The notes under the pieces: model-generated
What the model saw: the letters and a program-made list of their open reading frames with translations, nothing else
Database searches by the model: none
What the model was told of the DNA's origin: nothing
Position numbers and translations under genes: made by a program
Shown: positions 32,901 through 44,900 of the stretch, in pieces
How the letters are laid out: each line of letters opens with the position of its first letter
How positions within the stretch are numbered: the first letter of the stretch is position 1
Assembly: GCF_000003815.2 (NCBI RefSeq)
Contig: NC_049992.1
Location: 19,607,111-19,671,110 of the forward strand
Direction of reading: 5' to 3'
Length of the DNA stretch: 64,000 nt
Source of the DNA: Branchiostoma floridae
Taxonomy: Eukaryota > Chordata > Leptocardii > Amphioxiformes > Branchiostomatidae

Positions 32901-35900
32901 TTGTGTTAGCCAGTCGACTTCAATATCTTCCGCCGTGAGATCCGTTATACGCAGTTGTTTTGACCGTCAACTGAACACATTCTCCTGTCCACCGTTTTTT
33001 CCCACCCTGTTATAGCAGCCAACATTGTAATCCGTGCCAAGTTAAGTCTACTTACAGCGATGTAAATTCCGGGGCCTGTCTTATCGTGTAGTTTCTTATT
33101 CGGAACGGAGTTCATGAAATTCCACCAGTAGGCTTATCTCTGCCTGTCAATCAAATGCCTTCAACCCCTCCCTTCTATTTATCCTGACCATACACATTTC
33201 CTAGATAACACATCTGTTTCCGCGCCACTAGTTCTTTCAAAACATTTAGATAAATGGTGCTGGTACACCGTGTTTCTTCTGGTAGACCTAGTGACACACA
33301 CCCCCAAAAAAGCACACTCTCCTACTAAATTTAGTTTCGGCTCCGACTGTTTTTTAACGTGTTTTAGGCCTTTTATTGTCGGGACTTCTATTCTGTACTG
33401 TTTTCGTCCTGTCCACCGACCAAACAAAATAAAGCCTGACAAAAATTTAAAAAAAAATGTCGAAAAACAGCCGGAGCAAAACCTCTGCTTGGAGAGTGCA
33501 GAAAGCGCCCATCACATTAGTAAATAAATAAAGAAATCTTTATTGAGACACGACAAAAGTACAGCGACTTTCGTAAGGTCTACACGTATAACAGCTTCTA
33601 ACAGTACAACTAAACACGCATATATGGATATCTGTAAGTATGAATAAATCAACATATAGGGTCTAGCTTGTCATTTACACTATTGGTTCTATGGTATAAA
33701 CATTCGTGGATATATTTGCCTACTTGTACACAGTACGAACGCAGGCTGCAACAGACCAACAACCCTGACCAGTACGTCTGTTTTAAAATCAGTTTAGCAT
33801 AACCTCTATGAAATGATGACATTATGCAACAGCAAAACATGAGCACCGACTCTTTCCCTAAACGTTTGCGGCGAACACCGAACCATCTCGGGTTTGGCTT
33901 GAGTTAGTGATGGGGATTAAGCGATTACTACCGGTTTATCCACTTTCTAATCTAATCAAAACAGAAAGGCTAATCGGTGGGCTACAGAAAAACATGTATT
34001 GTCGCTACTACCGGTAGTTCGCTCCAAGGATATACACACAGTCAAACCTGTCTGAGCGACCACCTCTTCTCAGCGACCACCTGGCCATTTCGACCGCTGT
34101 TTCTCGGTCCCGATTTTTTGACGTAAGCATTAAGCGACCTTTTCTCAACGACCACCTGGCCAACGCGACCGCGACCGGCCCAAATTGGGACCCATAACGA
34201 CCGCATCATTTTCAAAATTGAGTTTTTCATCGATTTTTGATGATAACTAGTGCGGTTTTGTGCTGAAATCGGCCAGTTTGCGTCGGATTTTGTATATCCA
34301 CTTTCTAATCTAATCTAATCCAAACAGAGAGGCTAATCGTTGGGCTACAGAGAAACACGTGATGTCGCTTCTACCGGTCGATCGCGTAGGATATACCTTC
34401 AACATACCCTTAACCGTGCAATACTACTTGGTGTGTGGACCGAGTGCTCTCTGTTCGCAGCTAGGAGCTAGAATTACGAGGAACTTAGCATAGGCGGGAC
34501 TAAATCGCAAGGGTCTGGAGTGAGCTGCCATTTGGCGCTAACTCAGGTGACCTCAATACGACAGTTGATACCCTAGGTGCGGCCATACAGCTGTAGGTTT
34601 TGAACCAACGACGCCAGAAATAACCCCTTCTCTTTATGTAGTAAGACACTACTATTTTATGACTGTGTCGCGCACCCGACATGCACGTTAATACGTTAAT
34701 AGAAAGGTTTGCAGTCCTCAAGCCGGCTTTACAAATCAAGAATTGAGCTCGGCCGAGTTGTCAGCGAGCTCTAAATTACAAGGAGGCATGACCCTGATGC
34801 CTACGGACAAATGGCAGAGTTTCTTTGTTGGCATCAGGGTCATACCTCCTTGTAATTTAGAGCTCGCTTACAACTCGGCCGAGCTAAATTCTTGATTTGT
34901 AAAGGGGGCTTCAGGACAGGTCCTAAATCCGTGGTCCACTGTTTATTGTGCTTGTCGAAAAGACCTAGGCTAATTTCTCCAGTACAATAATAAACCTGTA
35001 AATACTCATTGTACATAGTGTATGTCGTCTCTGTCAGGACTGGTGGACGAATAACTCTTACTTACTTACTTGAGATTACTTTGAATTTTAGTTTCTTATC
35101 TAAATACCGAGAATTATTAGAGCGAAATACCTTTATATTTATATATATATATATAATTAGCAAAAGCCGGTTCTATTTTACTATCTGTCCATGTGTGCCG
35201 CCATGTTTGTTGTCATGTGACACTCCTGTTAAGATTTTATTTTGATCATTCCGCTGTACAGGTGAACTCAGTAGCACAGCTGCGTGATGTGGATAAGAAG
35301 GACCTACAGATAGTCGGGCTGTCCCGGCCGGAGCAGAAGAGGTTCAAGAGATATTACGACAAGAGATTTGGGACGTGGAGCAAGCTGAAGAAGGTGAGTG
35401 CACGCGGCAAAACTTTCTTTCCCAGTATAGAGAATCTTAAGGTGGGGTCACACATGCGTATATATTCAAGTCCGTTTGAGGTGCGTATGAAGCTCTTAGT
35501 CTCTACCAGGCTCCACAGGTCGCGGGAAAAATAGTACAAATTGGACAAATATAGACACATAACATGCCAGATGAGATTGCTGATCGAGAAGTATATAATA
35601 CACTCGTTCTCATTGAAATGTCGGAAATGGCATTTTTTTGGTCGAAAAATAAATCGGCTTTATTTTCACTGAAAACTACTTGGTTGTTTGGAAAAATTCC
35701 TCTTTTAACCATAGCCAAAAAATGGCAACTTACTGTAAATGCAGAAATGTTCGCGGTGGATTAATGTTCGCGGTTTTCGCGGTGACCTCTTCACCGCGAA
35801 ATTAAATCCACCGCGAATATTTTTCCATTATGATATAAGACTGCGGTCTATGGTGTTACCGCGAAATTAAATCCACCGCGAAAAGTCCTTTTTCCCGCTA

Positions 35901-38067
35901 CCGCGAAATTAAATCCCCGCGAACTTAAATGCATTTACAGTATTATTTTCAGTCCCATTGGTAATGCATTACAGGGCATGTAACAAACGTTACCGGTAAC
36001 GTTTGTTACAACGGTAGACTTAACCCTGTTTTCTTCGAAAGGACTTACCTTATTGACTACATCATTTAGGTATAAGTGGATGTCCATAGGGACATTTGAA
36101 AAGTGGGAAGCTTTTTTACACCAGGTCAAATAGAAAGCTTAGACAGCATCGAACAATGGTAACGTTTGTTACAGTCATTTCTGTACAACAATTTGTTAAG
36201 CAAGGTGGGATACAAATGACAGTCAACAACCCTTTCTTGTTTCTTTAGAAAGCCAGAAAAACTGTGCAGCGTCACAAAAATGGCCATTTCTAGTCTTATA
36301 CGTGCATAATATAACCGTGGCAACCATCGTCCTAGCGGTGGTAACGTTTGTTACAGAATCTGGCGACAGGCATAAACCACCTCACACAGCCTCCAAGATC
36401 AGTGACAGGAGCGATCTGACGTGATCGGGCAGAGGGCCTGGGTAGTTGGTTTCACCTACGGAACAATCATTCTGGGAACTGAATTGTTACATTCTTGGCT
36501 ACTATTTGAATTCTTCGTTTCTTCTCAGGCGACAGCCATTTTTTAGGGTGTGAAATCCCACCCGTGGCTATATTAATCTTCTAACCCATCAACCTATGCG
36601 AATGTTGTGGTGCATATTTTGTAAAACATTGGGCTTGTGGAAAAATGAAGGAAATAGTGATGTTGTCTATAATTTGCTCCATATCAACGCGTAAAGTCAG
36701 GCGACAGCATTTCGACATTTAAATGAGAATGAGCCAATAGCGACCCAGCTAACTCGTCTGACATGTTACCTGTTTACGTTTGTCCAATTTGTATTGTTTT
36801 TCCAACGACCTGTGGGGCCTGGTGGAGGCAAATACTTCAATGCGCGCCTCATACGGACTTAAATATATACGCAAGTGTGACCCCACCTTAAAGGAGGCTA
36901 TACTACATCACAGACTGAGTCAGTGGTTGTATATTGGGTTTCAGCATCTATTAACATTTGCTAATTGCTATTCACATAAGTTATTTTTATCACTGATTTT
37001 AAATCTAGCCTGTCCAGAACCATATAGAATAGATTAGAATAGGATAGAGAAGATTAAGATATGATAGAAAAGAAAGGGATATGATAGATTACTGAAGTAT
37101 GAAATATAAATACAAAGTAATCTTTACAACCGTGATTTCCGTAAAACCATGTTACAACCAGGTAGAGCTAACCACCTGTTTAAATATATTTTGAAATAGT
37201 AATATTATGTGATTTTACCTATTTTGTGCAGTTGTCGCATCTAAAGATTTGCTTGTCTAGTTTCTTGATATTCACGTGGTTAGAAGCGAAAGTATTGAAC
37301 CAGCGGCTACTACGAAGGATGGTATCCAGGCTACTTAGTATCAGTAGATCATGAGTAAAATTATGACGTTATGTTTACATTTAATCTGTTGTGTCAAAGG
37401 GTTGCTGTGCTTGTTTTGCCGTAAAGAGTTTTTTGTTGCCGTTGCATTTTCTATGACTCAAGATTCTTTTTTTTTAATGACCCACACAGGTTTTTAAGAG
37501 AGAAACTGACTCCAAAGCAGCCCCGACTGACCGGCTCCCGACATCCCCTGCGAACGTGGGAAGGGACCGACACCTCATTCCTAGTGACGCCATCACCATC
37601 AACTACCGCGCGGAGCCTCTCGGGAAGGGCGAGTTCGGCATCGTGTACCGGGGTGTCTGGAGAAGGGAAGACGGGCAGAGGGTGGGTGGAGTAAAGTTTG
37701 GATTATTTGAAATGATAGAAGAACGCTAGACTATCAGAGAGAGCAGACTGTCCCTTTGAGCACGTACGCATTAGAATCACAGACGCACACGCCAGCGCGC
37801 GCGCATGTACACGCGTGTTTGCAATAGGAGTAAAGTTACAGCCACACACACACAAACGCACACAAACACGAGCACGCAGAGACACGCACATAAACACCCA
37901 CCCACTCACAAACAAACATTTTTTAAAGTACAGACATGCGCAATTGCACTAACATACATATCAGTACACACACACACAGACACACACACACGAGATTATA
38001 CACAAACAACACACACTTGCACAAATCACGCAAAGACACTGAAACACAAACACACATATAAACAGAT

Positions 38068-38102
<35 letters not shown>

Positions 38103-38907
38103 AACTAACACCTTGATCAAGAAAAGTTGTTTACTTCATCGAGTTTTAATGGAAATGAAGGCCGTTACGCTGATATTTGTTTTCGTCAATCACAACAACC
38201 AAACTCTAAGCTGACCCATACTGAAACCAATACCAGTATGTTGAGTAAAGTAGCCCATACCACAGTAGGGAGTTAAATGAAGGCCCACTGTATCAGGCAG
38301 TGTTTAGTACATGTGATGAACACAGCGTGCTGTAGGTCCCGTTTACTAGTACATGCGTGGTGTCGACATGTCATTTTCGTGGTGGGCTTGCGTCTTACTA
38401 ACTAGACAGGACTGCCGGGGGCACTTCCGCTTGACACAACAGCCCGGGGAAGTCAGAATCGCTCTGGTTCGACCCTGGGTCCGTCTTATTTGTAGACAGC
38501 TAATCACAAAAAGCAGTGTTTTTACTGAAGCGAATAGTGTCAAAGGGCAGTCAGGAAAAAACAAGTAGCTCTTTCGACAAGTCTGCAAGCTCAAAAATAC
38601 GTTATAAATATGACAGGTGCCATCCCTTTACTACTATAGGAAATACCGAATGTGGATCTAAAGTTTATATATCTTTATTTTGTATTTATTGGTCACTTTC
38701 CACTGCAGTCTACAAGTCTCCAATTACACACACACACATACACACATACACACACACACACATACAAACAAACACACACGCACGCACGCACGTACGTACG
38801 CGCGTACACACACACAAACACACACATACATACATACACACACACATACAAACAAACACACACGCACGCACGCACGTACGTACGCGCGTACACACACACA
38901 AACACAC

Positions 38908-38947
<40 letters not shown>

Positions 38948-41900
38948 GCGCGCGCGCACACACGCACACACACAGAAACACACACACACACACACGCGCG
39001 CGCACACACGCACACACACAGAAACACACACACACACACACACACACACTACACACACCCGTGCCCTATCACCCACGGCCTGTTGCCTGTTCCTGACAGC
39101 TAGTCCTATAACTACAAACGCTTCATCAATCTTGTGAGTGTAAGCTATTTGCCCCCGAGCCGACACAGCGACTAGAGAATGGAGAATGGAGAAAACGATC
39201 TGCCCTGGTGTAGTGTTCACTTACAAATCAACAATCCGATTTGCACTCGGCGTAAATACTTTTGTATCCTGCCCTTCTTTGCAGTCGAAAATGTAATATT
39301 GATTTTGAAGTTGTGAAAGAAAAGAAAATATCTTAAACTTTAACCTGGCATTAATTACGGACCGTCCAAATTTTGTGGTAATGTTAATGACCCTTCTCTC
39401 TTTATAAGAATGAATGAATGAACTTTCTCGATGGTATTATTAGACAGGAAGTTATGAATACTACGTGTCGTTTGTAATACGATAACACCCTTCATACGTT
39501 TTACGTCCAAAGAGAAGAGATGTCAGATTCCCTAATGCTGTTAGTGCAATAGTTGGTATTGACCTGTCCTTTTTTTTTCTGTAGACGTCCGACTTCTCTA
39601 AACTCGCCCGTGGCAGTAGTGGTTACCCTCATTCCCCCTGGTAGATATAAGACTCGGGTTCACGTTAAAGTCGTCTAAGTGGTGCGAAGCCAAATAAACG
39701 TGGCCTTGTCGGCTGTGTTTGATGATGGCGGAGTACTTGTCACGGTGGGCTGATTCTTAGCACATGTCGGGGTGTACGTAGTGTATCATTTCATTTCATT
39801 TATATTCTTTAACCAGGTATTACTGTCAGGGCTAATGCCCTGCTTTTCAGGAAACCCTGGGTACAACAAAACTTCACAAACATACAATGCAACAAACAGC
39901 ATAGTTACAAAAAAATAGAACAACAATGCATGATGACATATCAAATTCATATCAATGGGTAACATTCGTATTTAAAATCAGTCCTTGATCGAAATCAGTC
40001 CACGTTTGAATTCCTTTAATGAACTGGAACGCCTCAATTCTACGGTAAGGGTATTCCAAAGTGTTGGTCCATAGTGTTGTATGCCGCCTTTGAAGGACTG
40101 CACATTACTCTGGGGTAATTAGAACCTGTGATAAAAGGAGGAAAATCATCACTAAAGCACACCAATATAATGTTGTAAAAGTGCAGTCATTACCATACGG
40201 CTGTGTTAATTTGATTATATACATACTCGCATTGATCAATGTTCGGCCGTTCCAAAAAAAAAGTTTTCAACAATACTATTAATCGTACAAAGTAGCTGCA
40301 AAGTGAACAAATATGTTCCGCTAATTGTAAAAAAAAAACGGAAAACGTATTATTATTAATGTCATGCCAATGCCGTTTTTAAAATCAAAGAAGAATATGA
40401 AAACAAAAACGAAAAATAGTATACCATACTCAATGGTTTAACTTTCCTTCCCACTTAGATTCCATGTAAACGTTTTTTTTTAATCCGCACGCTCGCATCA
40501 GTTAGGGGTTTCCCAGAGGGGTCATCCATTTATCAAATCGAGATGACCTAACTGTAAAACTAGATATGTCGGGTTTGATTTGGCAAACTTCAGTATTTAT
40601 GACAAATAAATCGAAATTGCACCGGGTTTTGACCTCATTTCCAACGGGTCAGTGCATACCAGTGCAAGACGGGGTCATCTCATGGCGGGAGGGGTGTTGT
40701 AGGGTGGAACACATCGATAGTAAAACAGGTACGCAAGTCTTGAAAAAGATAAACGAAAACATGTCCTTGCTGGGTCATGATCACACAAAAAAGAGAAAGG
40801 AACTGGGTACTAGGAGGAATAGCAGACGAGACAGGAGGTTATGAGGATGACTTCAGTTAAAGGCAACCTAAGCAATATTACAGCGTCAAAGTGGAAATGA
40901 TCTGAATAAGGCAATCTACATGATATTGACATCTACTGCACTGTATTATCACATTTACATAATAATTTTATACTTTGAGCGGTTAAAAACAGCCCAGAGA
41001 CAAGTTGCATGAGGATATTCCTTATTATTGTACCCCCCCAAAATAAGGACTTGATCTGGAATCCTTGTGCAACTCGTACCCGTGCTGTTTTTAACTGCTC
41101 AATTTATGAAATAATGATGTAAATGTGCTAAAATAGTGCATTAGATGTCAATATTATACAGACTGCCTTATTCAGAATATTTCCACTTTTAACAATGCGA
41201 TATTGCTTAGGTTGCCTTTAAATAAGCAGGACAAGTCTGGATCCCTGACTGCTAAGTACATGTATAATATAAGAAGTTTATTTGCAATATAATAACATAG
41301 ACTAGGGTGTTTTTGTTTGAGTTGACATGAAATACTATCCTTCAATACATTCTCGCAATGAAGAAGGTATGAAAATATTTCATAATGTAAACTGTTTGAT
41401 ACACACTAAGTAACATCCCTGACTTTTTTTCTAAATCGACACAGTAGTATATAGTTGTGTGCATGTACTAAGTATATGTCTCGGTGTACATTGTGTATTG
41501 CAGCCGTCGCCAGGACGTACCCTTATGTCATACTTACAGTCATTGGCTAGTTGTTCAGACCTTCCTGACAGACTTAGCGTACAGAGATAAGTAACAGTGA
41601 CACAAATAAAACCCTGGGTCATGTTGGTAACTTGTCAAAACTCAAAACGCCTCTTTGAATCACCTAAATGATCATATGTAGGTTACACAGCACGCTGTTC
41701 TGCAGTCAACTCAAGCCTGACCAACGTTTGTATCCGTTTCTGTAAGGAATACATGTACACTTGTTGTGCCTTGTTCACACGGTTCTAATGTGTTCAAGAA
41801 GCAAATATTAGTTTCCTCGTAGTAGGAACACGTAGGTTTTGTAGACGTTTTAAAAACTCACTAGTAAGTCTAACGGTGGCGGCAGTTAGGATTTCGGCCG

Positions 41901-44900
41901 AGGTAACGTCACAGTCTTCTCTCATGGTGCAATAATAAGATAAAGCGACAGGCGGCGCTGCTGCACGGCATCATTATCACACCTGCTCAAACATCCGGGT
42001 GGCGTGTTTCCTAAGTCCTGGTAACACCCACAAGCTGTTACCATATATAGATGTCGCCGCGGGGTGAAATTGACGGAAGGGGCGTGGTCTTCCAGACAAC
42101 TCACATATGGTACTCTAAAATGGTCACACACAGGCATGGTGAGCCGTGGTTTGGGGGGAACAGCGTTGTGCGATCGGACGGTTCCCCACCATGGTATAAC
42201 ACAAACACGGAGCCCCTGTTGTTGGGTTAAAAAAGCGACACATACCGACCGCTTTGTAAACTCCATGGTGCCAAACCAACTCGACACTCGCCGGAAATTT
42301 TAGGATAACGTCGATTTCAGTTCCGTGTCTGTTTGCTGCATCTTGGTTCTGGGTTCGAATCCGTCACTCAGTGGGGCTCTTTTCACTGTTAATGTTGCTT
42401 CTTATTGCCTTTACCTTGCTTTAACTGTTTCTATTGTAGAAACTTTTGGTAAAGAATTCATAATATTTGACGATATTTCTTTTTTCATGTTTGTTCACTG
42501 TGAGTTACAATCATGCGTCGAAATGACGATGTTCCAGCTTGGCTTATATAAATATTTCTTAAAAGAAAATTATCATTTCGATAAAAGTTTCCTTTTCAAA
42601 TGTTTCCAAACGTTTTCTTTTCTTGAGCATAAGTGCTATGTTAAAAGTACACAAAAATTGTACTGGCGATACATATATCATTGAACAGTAGTAGTTGGAT
42701 CATTGGGCTGCCTTTCTTTGTAGCTATTTACATTGTAAACGAAGTTGGTAACAATAGTTTGGAAAAATCAAAAGACTGTGTCAATGGATCTTTGTCACAA
42801 TCTCTGATGTGACCAGTTGTGGTCGCTGTCGCGCTAATGTTTAAACTCACGTGACTATGGGTCTATGACGTAGTTTTCTTTGCCATATTAATTGAAAAAG
42901 TTAAACTTGAAATTTACCATTTAAGATTGGATGTGCATATACAACAATTGTTACATACAAATGCGCCATATGAATTCTCTGAAACGACTCCATTCGAATA
43001 TTTTCTATTTTCATACTCTTCAGATCCAGTGTGCGGTGAAGACGCTGACCAAGGAAAGATTCGAGACTGCACAGAGCGAGTTCTTCAAGGAGGCTACGAT
43101 CATGTGTAGCATGGAGCACGACAACATCGTGCGACTGTACGGCATCGTGCTGGACTTGTGTCTAGGATCGCTCATGATGGTAGGGTCAGCAACTTGTCCT
43201 AGCTAGATCTTATTGTTATTGGGTGGGCCGACTACTCACTCTTTGCAGCCAGGGGCCGAATTGCGAGCTTACAATAGGCGGGGCTAAATCGCAAGGGTCT
43301 GGAGCGAGCTGCCATTCGGCACCACCCAGGTGACCTTAATACGACAGTAATTGCCCCAGGTACGGCCAGGGTACTGTAGGTACTGTAGATCTGTGAGATA
43401 ACCTGTAAATATTCTCCCCAATCTCTTCCCCTTTGATGGCATGCTTAACACGTGTTCGAGGAAGCGAAAGTATTTTAGTTTGACGCTACTAAAAGTGACT
43501 CATATCATGTCAAACTAAGAAACGGCAGCAGGCTTATCACAGTATGATACAATGTTTTGCCAATTGTTTTCTTTATCTAATTGTTTTTCGTCTGTCGTTT
43601 TTAAAGTGTTTTTGTAAGAAAATTTGATGAATCTGAATGCGTGGATGGAATTCTATCCATTATTCGTGTCTTAAGCCAGGTGAAAAAAAAAAAATTTCAG
43701 TAATGGTTTTAGCTTGGTGGTGTCCTTAAAAAAAGTTGCATTCACGGAGAGCCTGCGAACGAACCACCCGTATCTGCTTGTAACAGTAATGGATCTCACT
43801 CATGAAAAGCCCGGAAGTGTAGGTTCTCCTCTGGAGTTTAAAGAGAACACAATTAAACAAGTTTTTTTTTCACTCATAATCAGGTGTCGGAGTTGGCTCC
43901 CCTTCGCTCCCTGTCTGACTGTTTGCGGGATTGGAACCAGAGACCGCTGTTCCCTGTGGTCATCCTGTGTGACCTGGTCATCCAGATAGCCAGTGGGATG
44001 GAGTATCTGGACAGCAAAGGGCTCGTCCACCGAGACCTTGCCGCTAGAAATATTCTCGTCTTCTCCCCGACTTTGGTAAGCACATACTTGTAGTGTATTG
44101 TTTTATTAGATTATGTTTTGCATTGTTCATGATAGGAAGTTCTACTGGACAACGTACATTTTTTTTGCATATTTTGCAACTATCAATCTTGTGTGCATGA
44201 TAATGCATAACGTTTGGGACCGCGTGTGTGATAATTCTTCACGTTTGGTACCGCATTGTTGGCAGCGACACCTAGCTGCAATGTGGAATAGTACAAGTCA
44301 GTCTTGCTGTGAGGCAGGTAACAGAGGGTTACCGATACGGAGGCTATTGATTATGCATAGGTCTTGGTTGTGAAAAATAACCTTGAACTCTAGTATGTTC
44401 TTGAAGTTTACACGAACTCTCACTGGCTGACTTTAATGCCCCCCCCCCCCCGTGGCAATTGTAGGGCAGGCCGCTAGGGGCGCGATTTAGTCAGGCTATA
44501 TGTTCTTGCGGTTTTAAAAATTTGTCTGGCTTCTCAACCGACAATAGATGATAAAATGGATAGGTCCAAAGTTTGTCTTATTATCAATGATATTTGATGA
44601 TAATTACCAATTCTTATTACTTGACACAGGTAAAGGTGAGTGATTTTGGCCTGACGAGAGCGCTCGGCGTGGGGAGGACGTACTTCAAGACAGCTACAAC
44701 GGACAGGAAACTGCCGTTCGCATGGTGAGTAACCAACGTTCGTCATCAGAGGGTACAAAAATACATCCCCAAATTTATGCACTTCATACTATTGGCGATG
44801 TAGTTTGCCATACTCCAGGTTTGGTGGTAACTATATCAAATACAATGTTTCACATTAAGAACTAAAGCATTATATGCCGAACGCTCTACCAGTTACGCCA

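Larger units (their letters stand above)
28101..35261 (+). other. Kinase intron 1: repeats and gap
   Basis: About 7.2 kb. Holds the elements listed separately at 28342, 29859, 30390, 30987, 31729, 32745, 33330, 33525, 33939, 34430 and 34716, and the gap 32080-32744. The remaining parts (28976-29858, 29951-30389, 31061-31728, 34918-35261) show nothing recognisable. Confidence 0.7.
37682..43023 (+). other. Kinase intron 3: repeats
   Basis: About 5.3 kb. Two CA microsatellites, a LINE 3' fragment and a TTAA hairpin element are listed separately. 38106-38727, 39056-39784, 40116-40856 and 41222-43023 show no supported gene; a tRNA-arm-like 'gggttcgaatccgtc' at 42352 is isolated. Confidence 0.6.

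Noticed and set aside
32061-32909. Long ORFs crossing runs of N (also at 26365-26854, 51529-52594 and 59402-59739)
   Set aside because: They are open only because N codons are unread; no real sequence supports them.
41922-42287. 121-codon minus-strand ORF with many cysteines
   Set aside because: No recognisable motif, no signal peptide or splice support, inside a kinase intron.
42313-42370. tRNA-like T arm (gggttcgaatccgtc) on plus
   Set aside because: No A box at the right distance; at most a SINE remnant.
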